This document shows, one piece after another, positions 37,688-46,173 of a DNA stretch of 64,000 nt. Source of the stretch: an uncultured Saprospiraceae bacterium (GTDB taxonomy: Bacteria; Bacteroidota; Bacteroidia; Chitinophagales; Saprospiraceae). Made by a program: the position numbers and the translations under genes. The stretch spans positions 23,640 through 87,639 of the forward strand of contig CALLPK010000033.1 in assembly GCA_938015415.1 (NCBI GenBank), written 5' to 3'. Positions within the stretch are counted from its first letter, which is position 1, and every line of letters begins with the position of its first letter. The notes beneath the pieces are model-generated. The model was not told the origin of the DNA, made no database searches, and saw only the letters and a program-made list of their open reading frames with translations.

Positions 37688-38434
37688 ATGCGTTTACTCT
37701 TCTCTTTGATAATGCTATCCATGGTAGGTTTCCAATTGGGTTGCGGTTCAAATAAAGTCCAAGATATTGGTAATTATTATTATCCACTCAACGCTTTAGA
37801 ACGGGGAGTAGTTTATGAATATCAACCAACAAGTACAGATACCCTTCCCGAAGAATACTGGTATTTCCGAAGTATTTATACGGATTCGATAGACTATTTG
37901 ACGGCTAATTATTATGATCATAATTTTATCGTCAGACAATTTACCACCGAAGAGATTATCGTCAATGGTTCCGTAATTAAAGATTATTTTTTATACGGTG
38001 TGGATTCCCTAGGTTTTCAAACGCAAATTCCGGGAGAAATAAAGAGTGCTACAGCATTTCCTTTCGAAGTAAGAGACTCCGGCGGTGTTTTCTTAACGCA
38101 TCTGAAATGGACTTTTCAGGAAACGCCCGAAATCAGTACTACCGTCATTAAGAACCGACGCTACCGAGGAAAAACCACTTATGAGTTTCAAGGTAAACAA
38201 TACGATTGTGTCGTATTTGAATTAAAAGAATTGGTTGATGATTTTAATAATGGTCACTGGGAAAAACAGTATGATGGAAAAGAAATTTATGCAAAAGGTC
38301 TCGGCTTAATTTATTACGAAAAAAAAGTAGACGATAATTTTATATTAAGTTACGAACTCGTGGATACCTTCGCTATGACAGAGCTAGAAAAACGTTTTCG
38401 AGGGACAATGGGTTTTCACGCAAAAAATAATTAG
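37688..38434 (+). CDS. Lipoprotein of unknown function
   Basis: 248 residues with a lipoprotein signal (lipobox QLGC, C19). The mature part is rich in aromatic residues and predicted beta strands (YYYPLNALERGVVYEYQP; YEFQGKQYDCVVFELKE), giving the look of a beta-barrel or beta-sandwich lipoprotein similar in style to the LolA/LppX-like fold. That is only an impression. It is divergent from secA and convergent with the membrane protein gene that follows. No function can be given. Confidence 0.7.
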   Translation: MRLLFSLIMLSMVGFQLGCGSNKVQDIGNYYYPLNALERGVVYEYQPTSTDTLPEEYWYFRSIYTDSIDYLTANYYDHNFIVRQFTTEEIIVNGSVIKDYFLYGVDSLGFQTQIPGEIKSATAFPFEVRDSGGVFLTHLKWTFQETPEISTTVIKNRRYRGKTTYEFQGKQYDCVVFELKELVDDFNNGHWEKQYDGKEIYAKGLGLIYYEKKVDDNFILSYELVDTFAMTELEKRFRGTMGFHAKNN

Positions 38435-38447
38435 GTTTATTATAAAC

Positions 38448-39143
38448 TCAGACCATCTCTTTTACGAGGCTTTCCTTCTTTTTCTTTTTTACAGAAACTA
38501 CAAATTTATTAACCTGATTATTGACGCGCCAGCGGAAAAACAGGTCTCCCGCAATTAAGATGATCCATCCTGCACCAAAGACTAAATTTCTAACGATTTC
38601 TATTAATTCAATATAAGTGCTGAAAAAAGGTCTGACCAAGCAAAGCTCTAGTGCAATGATTCCGGCAGTGAGTAAAAATAAAAATACACTAATGGCTCTA
38701 GTGGATTTGAGGTAGCCTGGCTTTTCCTGCCGGCTGCATTTTTTGAGAAAGCGAACCGTTATTTCATTCGCACTATCCATTTTAATCAACTCCTGTAAAA
38801 TATGTCTTGCTTTATCATACTCCATTAAATTGTAGTGTGCGGCGGCCTTCTTAAATAAAATGTTGAAGAAGACATCCTCTCCATGATAGTATTTTATATT
38901 TTGTTCGATAATAATCGCGATCGCCTGATCTGCCACGGCAAGAAAGCTGTGGTACGTACCAATTTCAAACAAGGCTTCGGCGTAGGTTAATAGTAATTCA
39001 AAATATTCATTGAATTCCAGGTGCACGATTTCGTCCGTACGGGATTCGAAAAACCGAACGATATTGCGAAATTCGCTTTGTTCAATACCTTTAAATTCCT
39101 GATAAACTCTGGAATAATAAAATGAATCTTCGGTCTGTCGCAT
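38448..39143 (-). CDS. Membrane-anchored protein with TPR-like N-terminus, unknown function
   Basis: 231 residues. The N-terminal 140 residues form helical pairs such as LLTYAEALFEIGTYHSFLAVADQA and KKAAAHYNLMEYDKARHILQ that resemble tetratricopeptide repeats. Two membrane helices follow at about 155-172 and 185-205. The extreme C-terminus is very basic (VKKKKKESLVKE). The repeats are probably cytoplasmic and used for protein contacts. No neighbour suggests a pathway. Confidence 0.7.
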   Translation of the reverse strand: MRQTEDSFYYSRVYQEFKGIEQSEFRNIVRFFESRTDEIVHLEFNEYFELLLTYAEALFEIGTYHSFLAVADQAIAIIIEQNIKYYHGEDVFFNILFKKAAAHYNLMEYDKARHILQELIKMDSANEITVRFLKKCSRQEKPGYLKSTRAISVFLFLLTAGIIALELCLVRPFFSTYIELIEIVRNLVFGAGWIILIAGDLFFRWRVNNQVNKFVVSVKKKKKESLVKEMV

Positions 39144-39193
39144 TTCAGATAAATTTGTAATATTCGTAAAGGATCGTTTCGTTATTAACGCTT

Positions 39194-39949
39194 TTAATTT
39201 GCCTTTAATTTATAAAGCAGGGGTTTTGAGGGAGTAGCATCCAGGTCAAAAGGAGCTATTCCAATGGTTAACAAAAATAAACCGTCTTTGATTTTATTTG
39301 GGACATATATTAGCTCCGTAATAGTGGCATTTTTACGTACCAGTGACGGATACTGCCAAAAAGCCTTGTGTGCTAGCAATTTTCCATCGTCTTCTTCCCG
39401 ATCTACGGAAGGCAGATCTACCAATAAGTGTTGTATCCCTCGCTCTACTAAAAGGTGAATTGCTTGGTGATCTATATAGGGTGGATTATTACCTGAATAT
39501 TTTTGCTGCTTTTTAGTGGGTAGATTCGGTAATGTTCGAATAATTAGTGCCTCCGTTGTAATCAGTTTTTCCAACTTTTTTATTTGACGATAGGTAATTA
39601 CCTGGTCTCCATTTTTTATCGTTTCGGGGGAAATGCTAATTACTCTAGCAAGATAATGAAATTTCTTCAAAGATGCATTAATCGAATATTTTTTGATCGC
39701 AATATGTCCGACACATTCCGTGTGAGTTCCATTTCCATGTGGATTAAATTTAACATTTTTGAAATTTACCAGCCCTCCTTTTTTAGTATCACCAATAAAA
39801 TCGCCCGCAATAACTGGAGTAATCTTTACTGGTGGAGCGTAAAAACAGTTTACTCCCCGGCTACCGGGTAAAAAGGGGATAGAAATATCGTGGGGTTTAG
39901 AAAGGTCCGCCTCGTAGGCCTGATTCTGATGATGAAGGGTGATGATCAT
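39194..39949 (-). CDS. Cyclase-family protein (kynurenine formamidase-like fold)
   Basis: 251 residues. The metal-binding signature of the family (HxGTHxDxxxH) appears as HGNGTHTECVGH near residues 72-83, with glutamate in place of aspartate. A later IDHQAIHLLVERGIQHLLVDLPSVDR segment carries the second conserved histidine and aspartate region. Relatives hydrolyse N-formylkynurenine or cyclic amides and esters; the substrate here is unknown. The gene is monocistronic, with a 157-base spacer to nadK in which I see no gene. Confidence 0.8.
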   Translation of the reverse strand: MIITLHHQNQAYEADLSKPHDISIPFLPGSRGVNCFYAPPVKITPVIAGDFIGDTKKGGLVNFKNVKFNPHGNGTHTECVGHIAIKKYSINASLKKFHYLARVISISPETIKNGDQVITYRQIKKLEKLITTEALIIRTLPNLPTKKQQKYSGNNPPYIDHQAIHLLVERGIQHLLVDLPSVDREEDDGKLLAHKAFWQYPSLVRKNATITELIYVPNKIKDGLFLLTIGIAPFDLDATPSKPLLYKLKAN

Positions 39950-40106
39950 ATTTTTTTGCTTTTAGCTTTTAGCCGTTGGCTATTTGCTCTCTTTTAATTC
40001 TGCCTGACAGCAGATTGAACGAAGCAGATAACATATTTCTAAACAAATATGATTTTAGAATGAACGCTAAATCTTGCTTCGCCTTTTTGGTAGAATAGCC
40101 ACTATA

Positions 40107-40988
40107 CTAGTTCCGGTTGTCTACACCCCAAGCAAGTTTTCCCCGGATAGTTTTTAAAAAACTTTGGTTCTCTAATTGAATAAGGTTTATGGTAAAATCA
40201 CATTTTCGGACCGCCAGTTGATGATCCGACGTAACCGTCTCAAAGCGGGAGTCCATCGTGCAGAGAAAATTATCGGTTCGACCTTCTACTTCAAAAGAAA
40301 TAACCGAGGTATCCGGAAGCACAATAGGCCGAACATTCAGGTTGTGGGGCGCAACTGGTGTAATGATAAAATTACCGGAACCGGGAAAAATAATCGGACC
40401 ACCGCAACTCAGGGAGTAGCCAGTAGAACCCGTTGGCGTAGAAATAATTATTCCATCCGCCCAGTAAGAATTGAGGTAAGCACCATTAACGTAAGTATGG
40501 ATCGTAATCATCGAAGAGGTATCCCGCTTTAGAAGCGTACAATCATTGAGTGCAAAGGGAATATCTCCGTGTAGTGGCAAATTGGATTCCAGATAGAGTA
40601 GCTGGCGTTCGTCTATTTTGTACATTCCTTTTTGCAATAAACTTATGGCGGCTCTTATCTGTGTTTTTTCAATATCTGCTAAAAAACCCAATCGTCCCAA
40701 ATTGATTCCCAAAATAGGAACTTGGCTGTCTCTAATTTCAGTAATGACGTTTAGGATTGTTCCGTCACCACCAAGGGTAATCACGTAATCAAATTTGCGC
40801 ATTCGAAAATCTATGTAGCCTTCAAACTTTCCAATATCCTGCTGAAGGGTCAACTTTTCTTTTGCTTTAGTAAAAAATGGGTCATTAAGGTAAGCATTGA
40901 TTCCCTCTTCATGTAGGATATCAAAGAATTCCTGAACTGCTGGAATATCCTTGTCTTTTAATTGCTTACTAAAAACGACTATTTGCAT
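40107..40988 (-). CDS. nadK: NAD kinase
   Basis: Phosphorylates NAD to NADP. 293 residues with the GGDGTIL motif near residue 74, whose aspartate is catalytic. The NLGRLGFLADIE segment and the family-specific glycine-rich ADGIIISTPTGSTGYSLSCGGPI segment (about 178-200) are also present. Its ATG overlaps the stop of the upstream Omp85-like gene (TAATG), and that gene overlaps a CBS-domain gene, so the three form one coupled unit. Confidence 0.95.
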   Translation of the reverse strand: MQIVVFSKQLKDKDIPAVQEFFDILHEEGINAYLNDPFFTKAKEKLTLQQDIGKFEGYIDFRMRKFDYVITLGGDGTILNVITEIRDSQVPILGINLGRLGFLADIEKTQIRAAISLLQKGMYKIDERQLLYLESNLPLHGDIPFALNDCTLLKRDTSSMITIHTYVNGAYLNSYWADGIIISTPTGSTGYSLSCGGPIIFPGSGNFIITPVAPHNLNVRPIVLPDTSVISFEVEGRTDNFLCTMDSRFETVTSDHQLAVRKCDFTINLIQLENQSFLKTIRGKLAWGVDNRN

Positions 40989-42412
40989 TAGAAATTGAAT
41001 TTGTAATGTAAAAATAGGGCATTTTCTCCTAATTGATTGAAACTGTATTGAAACTGAATGATTTTATCATTATAAAAAACAAAATCCAGGGCCGGACCGC
41101 CGCCCCACAACCAACGATTACCCAGAAAATTAATATCTGTAAATTGGGTATCATTGGCAATTCCTACATCATTATTGAGGCTTAGATAGATTTGAAAAGG
41201 CATCACCTTAAACTGCGGTATCAGCATCAGATTACCCCAGTTTATTTCTTTATTAAAAATCTGAAAACGCAGACTGGTTTTTAAATAAAAATAATCCAAT
41301 CCATCAATTACGTAGAATTCATATCCCCTTAGAAAATCTTCTTCGTATCCCATCGCCCAATAATTATTATAGGGCTGTGTTCCTCGCAATAATGCGATCC
41401 GGGTTTTAGCGATAGCTTCCAGACCAATTTTCTTAGTAAAAGGAATATATTTTGCGTAAGTTGTTGTCAGATACATTCCATTTCGATCATTAAAAATACC
41501 AAAACCTTCTTTTTCAAAACTTACGCTTAACATCTGACCTTTCCACGGATAAGGTTTAAAGTCCCGATTGTCAAAAGTATAATTATAAGAAAAATAGAAA
41601 AGTTGCTGCCGAGTATCTCCATTCAGAAAATACTTATCGTTGAGTTCTCGAATGACATAATCGTCGATGGTATTTCGGTGAAAATTGATCTTGGCAGTAT
41701 GATATTGAAAAATGCCTTTTCGGTAAGATATACCACCACCAATGCGGAAGCGACGTAATAAAATATTATCTTCAAAACGTTGAAAAAGCAGGCGATTATT
41801 GACTGTTTTATAGCCAATGTCCTTATTTTCGGCAAAGAAAGCTTCACCTACAATTCCTAAATTAGGATTATTACCAATGGTGGGTAGCGTGTAGCTGATT
41901 TCGTACTTTCGGGTAAACCCGAATTGAACAACGGTTTTTAGCCGATCTCTTCTACCCGTTAAATTAATATGATAAAAACGCATACCGTAGTTGACCCTAC
42001 GTAGTGACCGATTCTGTTCTACCCACCAGACATTAAAATTCCGATCTGCTAATTCAAAAATAGGAGCGGGATAAAAAAACCAATTTTCTTGAAAATTTAT
42101 GGCTATTTTGATTTTACCAAAATTTTCATTCCATTCTTTTATATTTATTTTAACCAAAATAAATAATCCGGTATTTAATAATTGTAACCGATTTGTTTCT
42201 ATTACCGTTGATAGATCCGTTACTGCGATGACATCCCCTTCCTTGAGATCCATTTCACGTAAAATGGTTTGGCGTTTTGTCTTGCGATTACCTTCCAAAA
42301 TGATTTCGGAAACGGTAATAGAATCAAGTTGTGCAAATACATTATCAACTATAAAAAGGAGGGAGATCCAGATTAAAAGACGTAGAAGGGAGGAAGGAAT
42401 TGGATCAGACAT
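40988..42412 (-). CDS. Outer-membrane beta-barrel protein, Omp85 superfamily with a single POTRA-like domain
   Basis: 474 residues with a signal peptide (about 1-28). One POTRA-like domain (ITVSEIILEGNRKTKRQTILREM, about 32-110) is followed by a 16-strand-type barrel region. The family loop-6 motif appears as FLRGYEF, and the protein ends in phenylalanine, as outer-membrane barrels do. BamA has five POTRAs and TamA three, so this is a reduced relative; the function is unknown but probably export or insertion at the outer membrane. It is tightly coupled to CBS (8-base overlap) and nadK (1-base overlap). Confidence 0.85.
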   Translation of the reverse strand: MSDPIPSSLLRLLIWISLLFIVDNVFAQLDSITVSEIILEGNRKTKRQTILREMDLKEGDVIAVTDLSTVIETNRLQLLNTGLFILVKINIKEWNENFGKIKIAINFQENWFFYPAPIFELADRNFNVWWVEQNRSLRRVNYGMRFYHINLTGRRDRLKTVVQFGFTRKYEISYTLPTIGNNPNLGIVGEAFFAENKDIGYKTVNNRLLFQRFEDNILLRRFRIGGGISYRKGIFQYHTAKINFHRNTIDDYVIRELNDKYFLNGDTRQQLFYFSYNYTFDNRDFKPYPWKGQMLSVSFEKEGFGIFNDRNGMYLTTTYAKYIPFTKKIGLEAIAKTRIALLRGTQPYNNYWAMGYEEDFLRGYEFYVIDGLDYFYLKTSLRFQIFNKEINWGNLMLIPQFKVMPFQIYLSLNNDVGIANDTQFTDINFLGNRWLWGGGPALDFVFYNDKIIQFQYSFNQLGENALFLHYKFNF

Positions 42413-43064
42413 TCAGGTAAGACATGAGAGAATCATAGCGATCCCGCAAGCTATCAAAATAGGCTGCTTCCTGAAAAGAGGCTTTGACGTGCAAATCAAA
42501 TCTTTCGAAAGAAGCAATAATCCGTTGAATTTCCGGGCGATTAATTTTCAGGGTTACATCGATCAAGGTGGAATCAACGGATGAAGTGATAAAGGTGCTG
42601 AGGATCACCGAATTTTCGTCTTCCACAATTCTAGCCAATTGCGCTAACGAATAATCTCTTTTACTCATTTCTAAAACAATGATGCTGCCAGGCTCCTTAA
42701 AAGAACCAACACTGGCGAAAAATCGCAGTAAGTCTTCCTGAGAGATCAAGCCCAAATATTCTTTTTCGTTATTTACTACCGGAATAGTAGTCAATTGGTA
42801 ATCACTGACCAGTCGCAATACTTCGTAGAGGTGGTCACTACTTTTGACGTAAGGTCGATTGATAGACAATTTGTAAGATCCTACGGCTTCTTCGACGTCA
42901 TGATCTAAAATATCGTCTTCGGAAATTAATCCAAGTAACTCGGTATTATTGACAATCGGCAGGTGTTTGACGTAAAAATCACTCATCACACTGAGTGCGT
43001 CTTCCCCGGTATCCGAAGTTCTAAGGGGGACGATGGTCTGTGATAAAAGATTGTTAGCAATCAC
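42405..43064 (-). CDS. CBS-domain protein with C-terminal ACT-like domain
   Basis: 219 residues. The two CBS domains (about 1-120) include VMSDFYVKHLPIVNN and LRLVSDYQLTTIPVVNN and likely bind an adenine nucleotide. The C-terminal part (SIIVLEMSKRDYSLAQLARIVEDENS) is ACT-like. The protein could sense nucleotide state and act on its coupled partners, the Omp85-like protein and NAD kinase. From memory, CBS-nadK adjacency is common in Bacteroidota. It is the first gene of the three-gene unit. Confidence 0.85.
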   Translation of the reverse strand: MIANNLLSQTIVPLRTSDTGEDALSVMSDFYVKHLPIVNNTELLGLISEDDILDHDVEEAVGSYKLSINRPYVKSSDHLYEVLRLVSDYQLTTIPVVNNEKEYLGLISQEDLLRFFASVGSFKEPGSIIVLEMSKRDYSLAQLARIVEDENSVILSTFITSSVDSTLIDVTLKINRPEIQRIIASFERFDLHVKASFQEAAYFDSLRDRYDSLMSYLNV

Positions 43065-43305
43065 GCTGGTAGGTTTTGGATCAAGTTATTGTAAAAAATT
43101 TGTAGATACATTTACTTAACGAGAAAAATGCACGACTGTTGGAGTCAGAAGCACATTTAAATAAAAATAGCAATATGGCTGACAGTTACAGTCTGAAGTT
43201 CAGAATAACAATTTTTTCTCTTCAGTACCAAAAGTGCACTTAAAGTTGATAATTGTAAAGGGAAATTGATATTATTTTTCGCTAATGTACAAATTAGCTA
43301 ATTGA

Positions 43306-44019
43306 TTAGCCTAGTAACCTCTTTTTTTGCAAGGTAAATTCCTCTTCGGTCAGGAGTCCTTGTTCTCTTAGTTCCGCCAATTTTTTGAGTTGCTCTAGTA
43401 AGTTTTGGCTTTCAAGGATGTTTCCGGGGTTCTTTTCCTGTTTCTTCTCACCGATTCGGTATCTGTTTTTTTCGAAGTCTTCAAATTCATCCTGAATACG
43501 TAGATAAGCCAGAGCATCGTGGGTTTTTATTTTTCCAAAATCTGAAAAACCTAAAGCGGTTGCCTTGTCCAGGTGTTCGAAGGCTTTCTCCTTTTGTTCA
43601 GTTAAAGAGTAAGCACAAGCTAAATTAAAATGAACGGCAATATCTTTAGGATTAATCTGTAGCGCCTTATTGAAATCTTCGATCGATCCCTCGTAATCAT
43701 AGTCTTTATATTTTTCTATCCCACTATTTTTGAAAGGATTGCTCTTAGGTTTCGGCGTAGGCCGACTGGCAGGACGTTCGTAATCCCGACGAGCAGGGCG
43801 TTGATATTCTGGTTGGCGGTTGCGACGATTATAATCTCTTTCGCGGCGACGATTATCCCGCTGATTTCGGGGACCGTTACCATTTGGATTTTGATTATTG
43901 GTAGCTGATTTAAAAATAACAAATGCTACAAATGCAAAAATCATCAGTGGTGCGGGCATACCGAACGCTGTCAGAATGATAAATAGAAAAAATATAGTAC
44001 CTGGGTTAATGTCTTTCAT
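43306..44019 (-). CDS. Membrane protein with TPR and SHOCT domains (paralog 1)
   Basis: 237 residues in four parts. Membrane helices lie at about 8-37. An Arg/Asn/Pro-rich flexible linker (about 45-95) follows. A TPR-like pair (GSIEDFNKALQINPKDIAVHFNLACAYSL, about 108-145) is next, and a C-terminal SHOCT domain ends the protein (LLEQLKKLAELREQGLLTEEEF). SHOCT domains are short oligomerisation or anchoring modules. The neighbouring gene is a paralog with the same TPR and SHOCT parts but a different membrane module. A -7 element inside the gap gives it its own promoter. Confidence 0.85.
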   Translation of the reverse strand: MKDINPGTIFFLFIILTAFGMPAPLMIFAFVAFVIFKSATNNQNPNGNGPRNQRDNRRRERDYNRRNRQPEYQRPARRDYERPASRPTPKPKSNPFKNSGIEKYKDYDYEGSIEDFNKALQINPKDIAVHFNLACAYSLTEQKEKAFEHLDKATALGFSDFGKIKTHDALAYLRIQDEFEDFEKNRYRIGEKKQEKNPGNILESQNLLEQLKKLAELREQGLLTEEEFTLQKKRLLG

Positions 44020-44038
44020 TTCATAAAATTGAGCACCA

Positions 44039-44046
44039 CAAATATA
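44039..44046 (-). promoter_or_regulatory. -7 promoter element of SHOCT paralog 1
   Basis: On the minus strand TATATTTG matches TAnnTTTG, about 20 bases ahead of the ATG at 44019. It lies in the 30-base gap after SHOCT paralog 2. Confidence 0.5.
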
Positions 44047-44049
44047 CGA

Positions 44050-44853
44050 CTATCCGAGCAATTTCTTTTTTTGCGCAACAAATTCTTCTTCCGTCAGCAG
44101 GCCACGTTCCCGTAGGGAGCCTAATTGCTTTATTTGTTCTAATAAATTGGGCGTATCAGAAAGTATATCTTTCTTTTTGGTTACCGCTTTGCGTGGATTC
44201 ATCACACGACTTTCCAGCGCTTCGTATTCAGGCTGCAGGCGTAGATAGGCGAGTGCATCATGATTGCGGATACGATGGTAGTCTTTAAATCCCAATTCTA
44301 TGGCTCGGTTAAGGTGATAGTACGCTTCTTCTTTTTGCTCTAACAAAGAATTGGCGCAAGCCAGATTAAAGTGAACAGAAATATCGTTGGGTTCTGTCTC
44401 CAGCACTTTTAGAAAATCTTCAATTGCCTCCTCGTATTCGTAGGCTTTATACCGTTGAATACCACTGGCTTTGTAAGGATTCATTTTATTATAATCTGGT
44501 CGTTGAGCAGCCGGTCTGCGATTGCGAGGCGCGGAAGTATTACGATAATCTTCGGCCCGATGCTGCCGAGATCGACGATTCTGTTGACGATTGTATTCGT
44601 AATTTTCCCTTTCATCCATCTCTTCCCGTCGCTGTAATTCGACGTATTTGGAATTGTATTTTAGATCAAAAACTTTTTGATCCATAAAAAGGAAAACGAA
44701 AAAATCTATGATTTGTAATAAAACAGAAATGCCTGTTAAGGAGAGTACACAATATAAGATACCCAGCTTGGTTTGTCCAAGATAGAAACGGTGTGCGCCA
44801 AACATGCCGAGAAAAAAGGAAAATAATACAACTATGTTTTTGTCTTTCATCAT
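44050..44853 (-). CDS. TM2-domain protein with TPR and SHOCT domains (paralog 2)
   Basis: 267 residues. The N-terminal TM2 domain has two membrane helices around a short turn and the typical GMFGAHRFYLGQTKLGILY sequence (about 17-35). An Arg/Asn-rich linker, the TPR-like pair (DFLKVLETEPNDISVHFNLACANSL) and a C-terminal SHOCT domain (LLEQIKQLGSLRERGLLTEEEF) follow. The TPR and SHOCT parts are closely similar to paralog 1 downstream, while the membrane part is unrelated. It stands 35 bases after the phosphatase gene in the same direction. Function unknown. Confidence 0.85.
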   Translation of the reverse strand: MMKDKNIVVLFSFFLGMFGAHRFYLGQTKLGILYCVLSLTGISVLLQIIDFFVFLFMDQKVFDLKYNSKYVELQRREEMDERENYEYNRQQNRRSRQHRAEDYRNTSAPRNRRPAAQRPDYNKMNPYKASGIQRYKAYEYEEAIEDFLKVLETEPNDISVHFNLACANSLLEQKEEAYYHLNRAIELGFKDYHRIRNHDALAYLRLQPEYEALESRVMNPRKAVTKKKDILSDTPNLLEQIKQLGSLRERGLLTEEEFVAQKKKLLG

Positions 44854-44888
44854 TGCTTTAACAAACTGACCTGGGGTGAAGTTGCTTT

Positions 44889-46139
44889 TTATTTAAATAT
44901 TTTACAAGTCAAAACGGTGAAATCATCCGGATAATTCTGTCTTCCTTTGAAAATTTCAATTCGATTCATCAGTTCCTGATTAAATGCTTTGGCCGATAGT
45001 GCCGTTTTGTCTTTGACAAATTCCAGCAAAACCTCTTCGTCAAAATAAGCCTCCGCGTCGTTTTGCATATCGGTCAAGCCGTCCGTATAAGTTAAGATCG
45101 TCGTATCTTCGGTAATTAATACCTCTCCCAAATCCATAAAAGGTATTTCAGGAAAAGAACCTAAAATAGTGCAACCCTCTCTCAGCGTATCCATTTTATT
45201 TTTTGAAAATAAGACAGGTGGATTATGTCCTGCATTGCAATAGGTTAATTTTCCGGTGTCACGTTTATAGACGCCAATAAAAAAAGTCAAATGTTTATCT
45301 CCTTTGGTAATCCGAAACAGGGAAGTATTTAATTCTCTGACAAAAGTCTCTAACTTAGTACTAGTCATGAGAATACTGTGAAAATTAGCCTGAAAATTAG
45401 CCATGAGCAAAGCGGCGGCTAATCCCTTTCCGGCAATATCAGCGATACAAAAAACCAGGGTTCCGTCCTCAAATTCTACGTAATCAAAATAGTCCCCTCC
45501 CACGCTTTGGTGGGGTTTATAAATACTATCAAGCTGATAAAATTCATTATCAGGCAAATGATCGGGGATCAGCAGATGCTGCATATCTCCAGCCAATTCC
45601 ATTTCCCGGTTGTATCTTTCTTGCTCAATTTGTTGTTTAAATAACCTTTTATTTTCAATCGCCACCGCGATGATATTGGTAATCGTGGTAATGAACTGTA
45701 CCTTATTATACATATCCTCGTCTTCCTCAAAACCACCAATAAACGTATAAGCGATCGGTTGTTCTTTATGAAGCACTGGAATGACCACATCAAATTCTTT
45801 AATCAATTCATGTGTTTCATTTCCCTCTAGCATTTTCAATCGCTCGTATTCTGTAAGTTTTAAGGAAATATCCATTTCCGTCATCTTTTTCGGTATGCCA
45901 ATATAAGAAATACATTCCCATACATTATCTGATTGGATATACAATGCCATTTTTTTAATGCCCATCTCCCAACTCAAAAATGAGTTGTACATATCGTATA
46001 ATCCCTGATCTGAAACATTACTGTTAATGGCCTGCGTGATATTTAGGAGACGATTAATTTGCAATTGTTTGAGATGCAGCTCTCTCTCCAGAGATTCCAT
46101 TTTCGACATTTCCTTTCGGAGGTTTGTTAATTTTGCCAT
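44889..46139 (-). CDS. SpoIIE/RsbU-type PP2C phosphatase with GAF-like sensor domain
   Basis: 416 residues. A short coiled coil (about 5-30) leads into a GAF-like sensor (about 35-170). The SpoIIE-type PP2C phosphatase (about 195-416) contains VGGDYFDYVEF, CIADIAGKGLAAALLMA, NAGHNPPVLF, TDGLTDMQN and a C-terminal DDFTVLTCK, so the metal-binding aspartates are present. Relatives dephosphorylate STAS anti-anti-sigma proteins in partner switching. A matching RsbW-like kinase is encoded at 60.2-60.6 kb; no STAS protein is in the window. Confidence 0.92.
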   Translation of the reverse strand: MAKLTNLRKEMSKMESLERELHLKQLQINRLLNITQAINSNVSDQGLYDMYNSFLSWEMGIKKMALYIQSDNVWECISYIGIPKKMTEMDISLKLTEYERLKMLEGNETHELIKEFDVVIPVLHKEQPIAYTFIGGFEEDEDMYNKVQFITTITNIIAVAIENKRLFKQQIEQERYNREMELAGDMQHLLIPDHLPDNEFYQLDSIYKPHQSVGGDYFDYVEFEDGTLVFCIADIAGKGLAAALLMANFQANFHSILMTSTKLETFVRELNTSLFRITKGDKHLTFFIGVYKRDTGKLTYCNAGHNPPVLFSKNKMDTLREGCTILGSFPEIPFMDLGEVLITEDTTILTYTDGLTDMQNDAEAYFDEEVLLEFVKDKTALSAKAFNQELMNRIEIFKGRQNYPDDFTVLTCKIFK

Positions 46140-46173
46140 TTGATTAGTAGTTATCAGTTTAAGGGATTGAGAA

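Noticed and set aside
40032-40051. CATATTT/AAATATG inverted repeat between the cyclase and nadK genes
   Set aside because: Seven AT-rich base pairs with a six-base loop are expected by chance in this composition.
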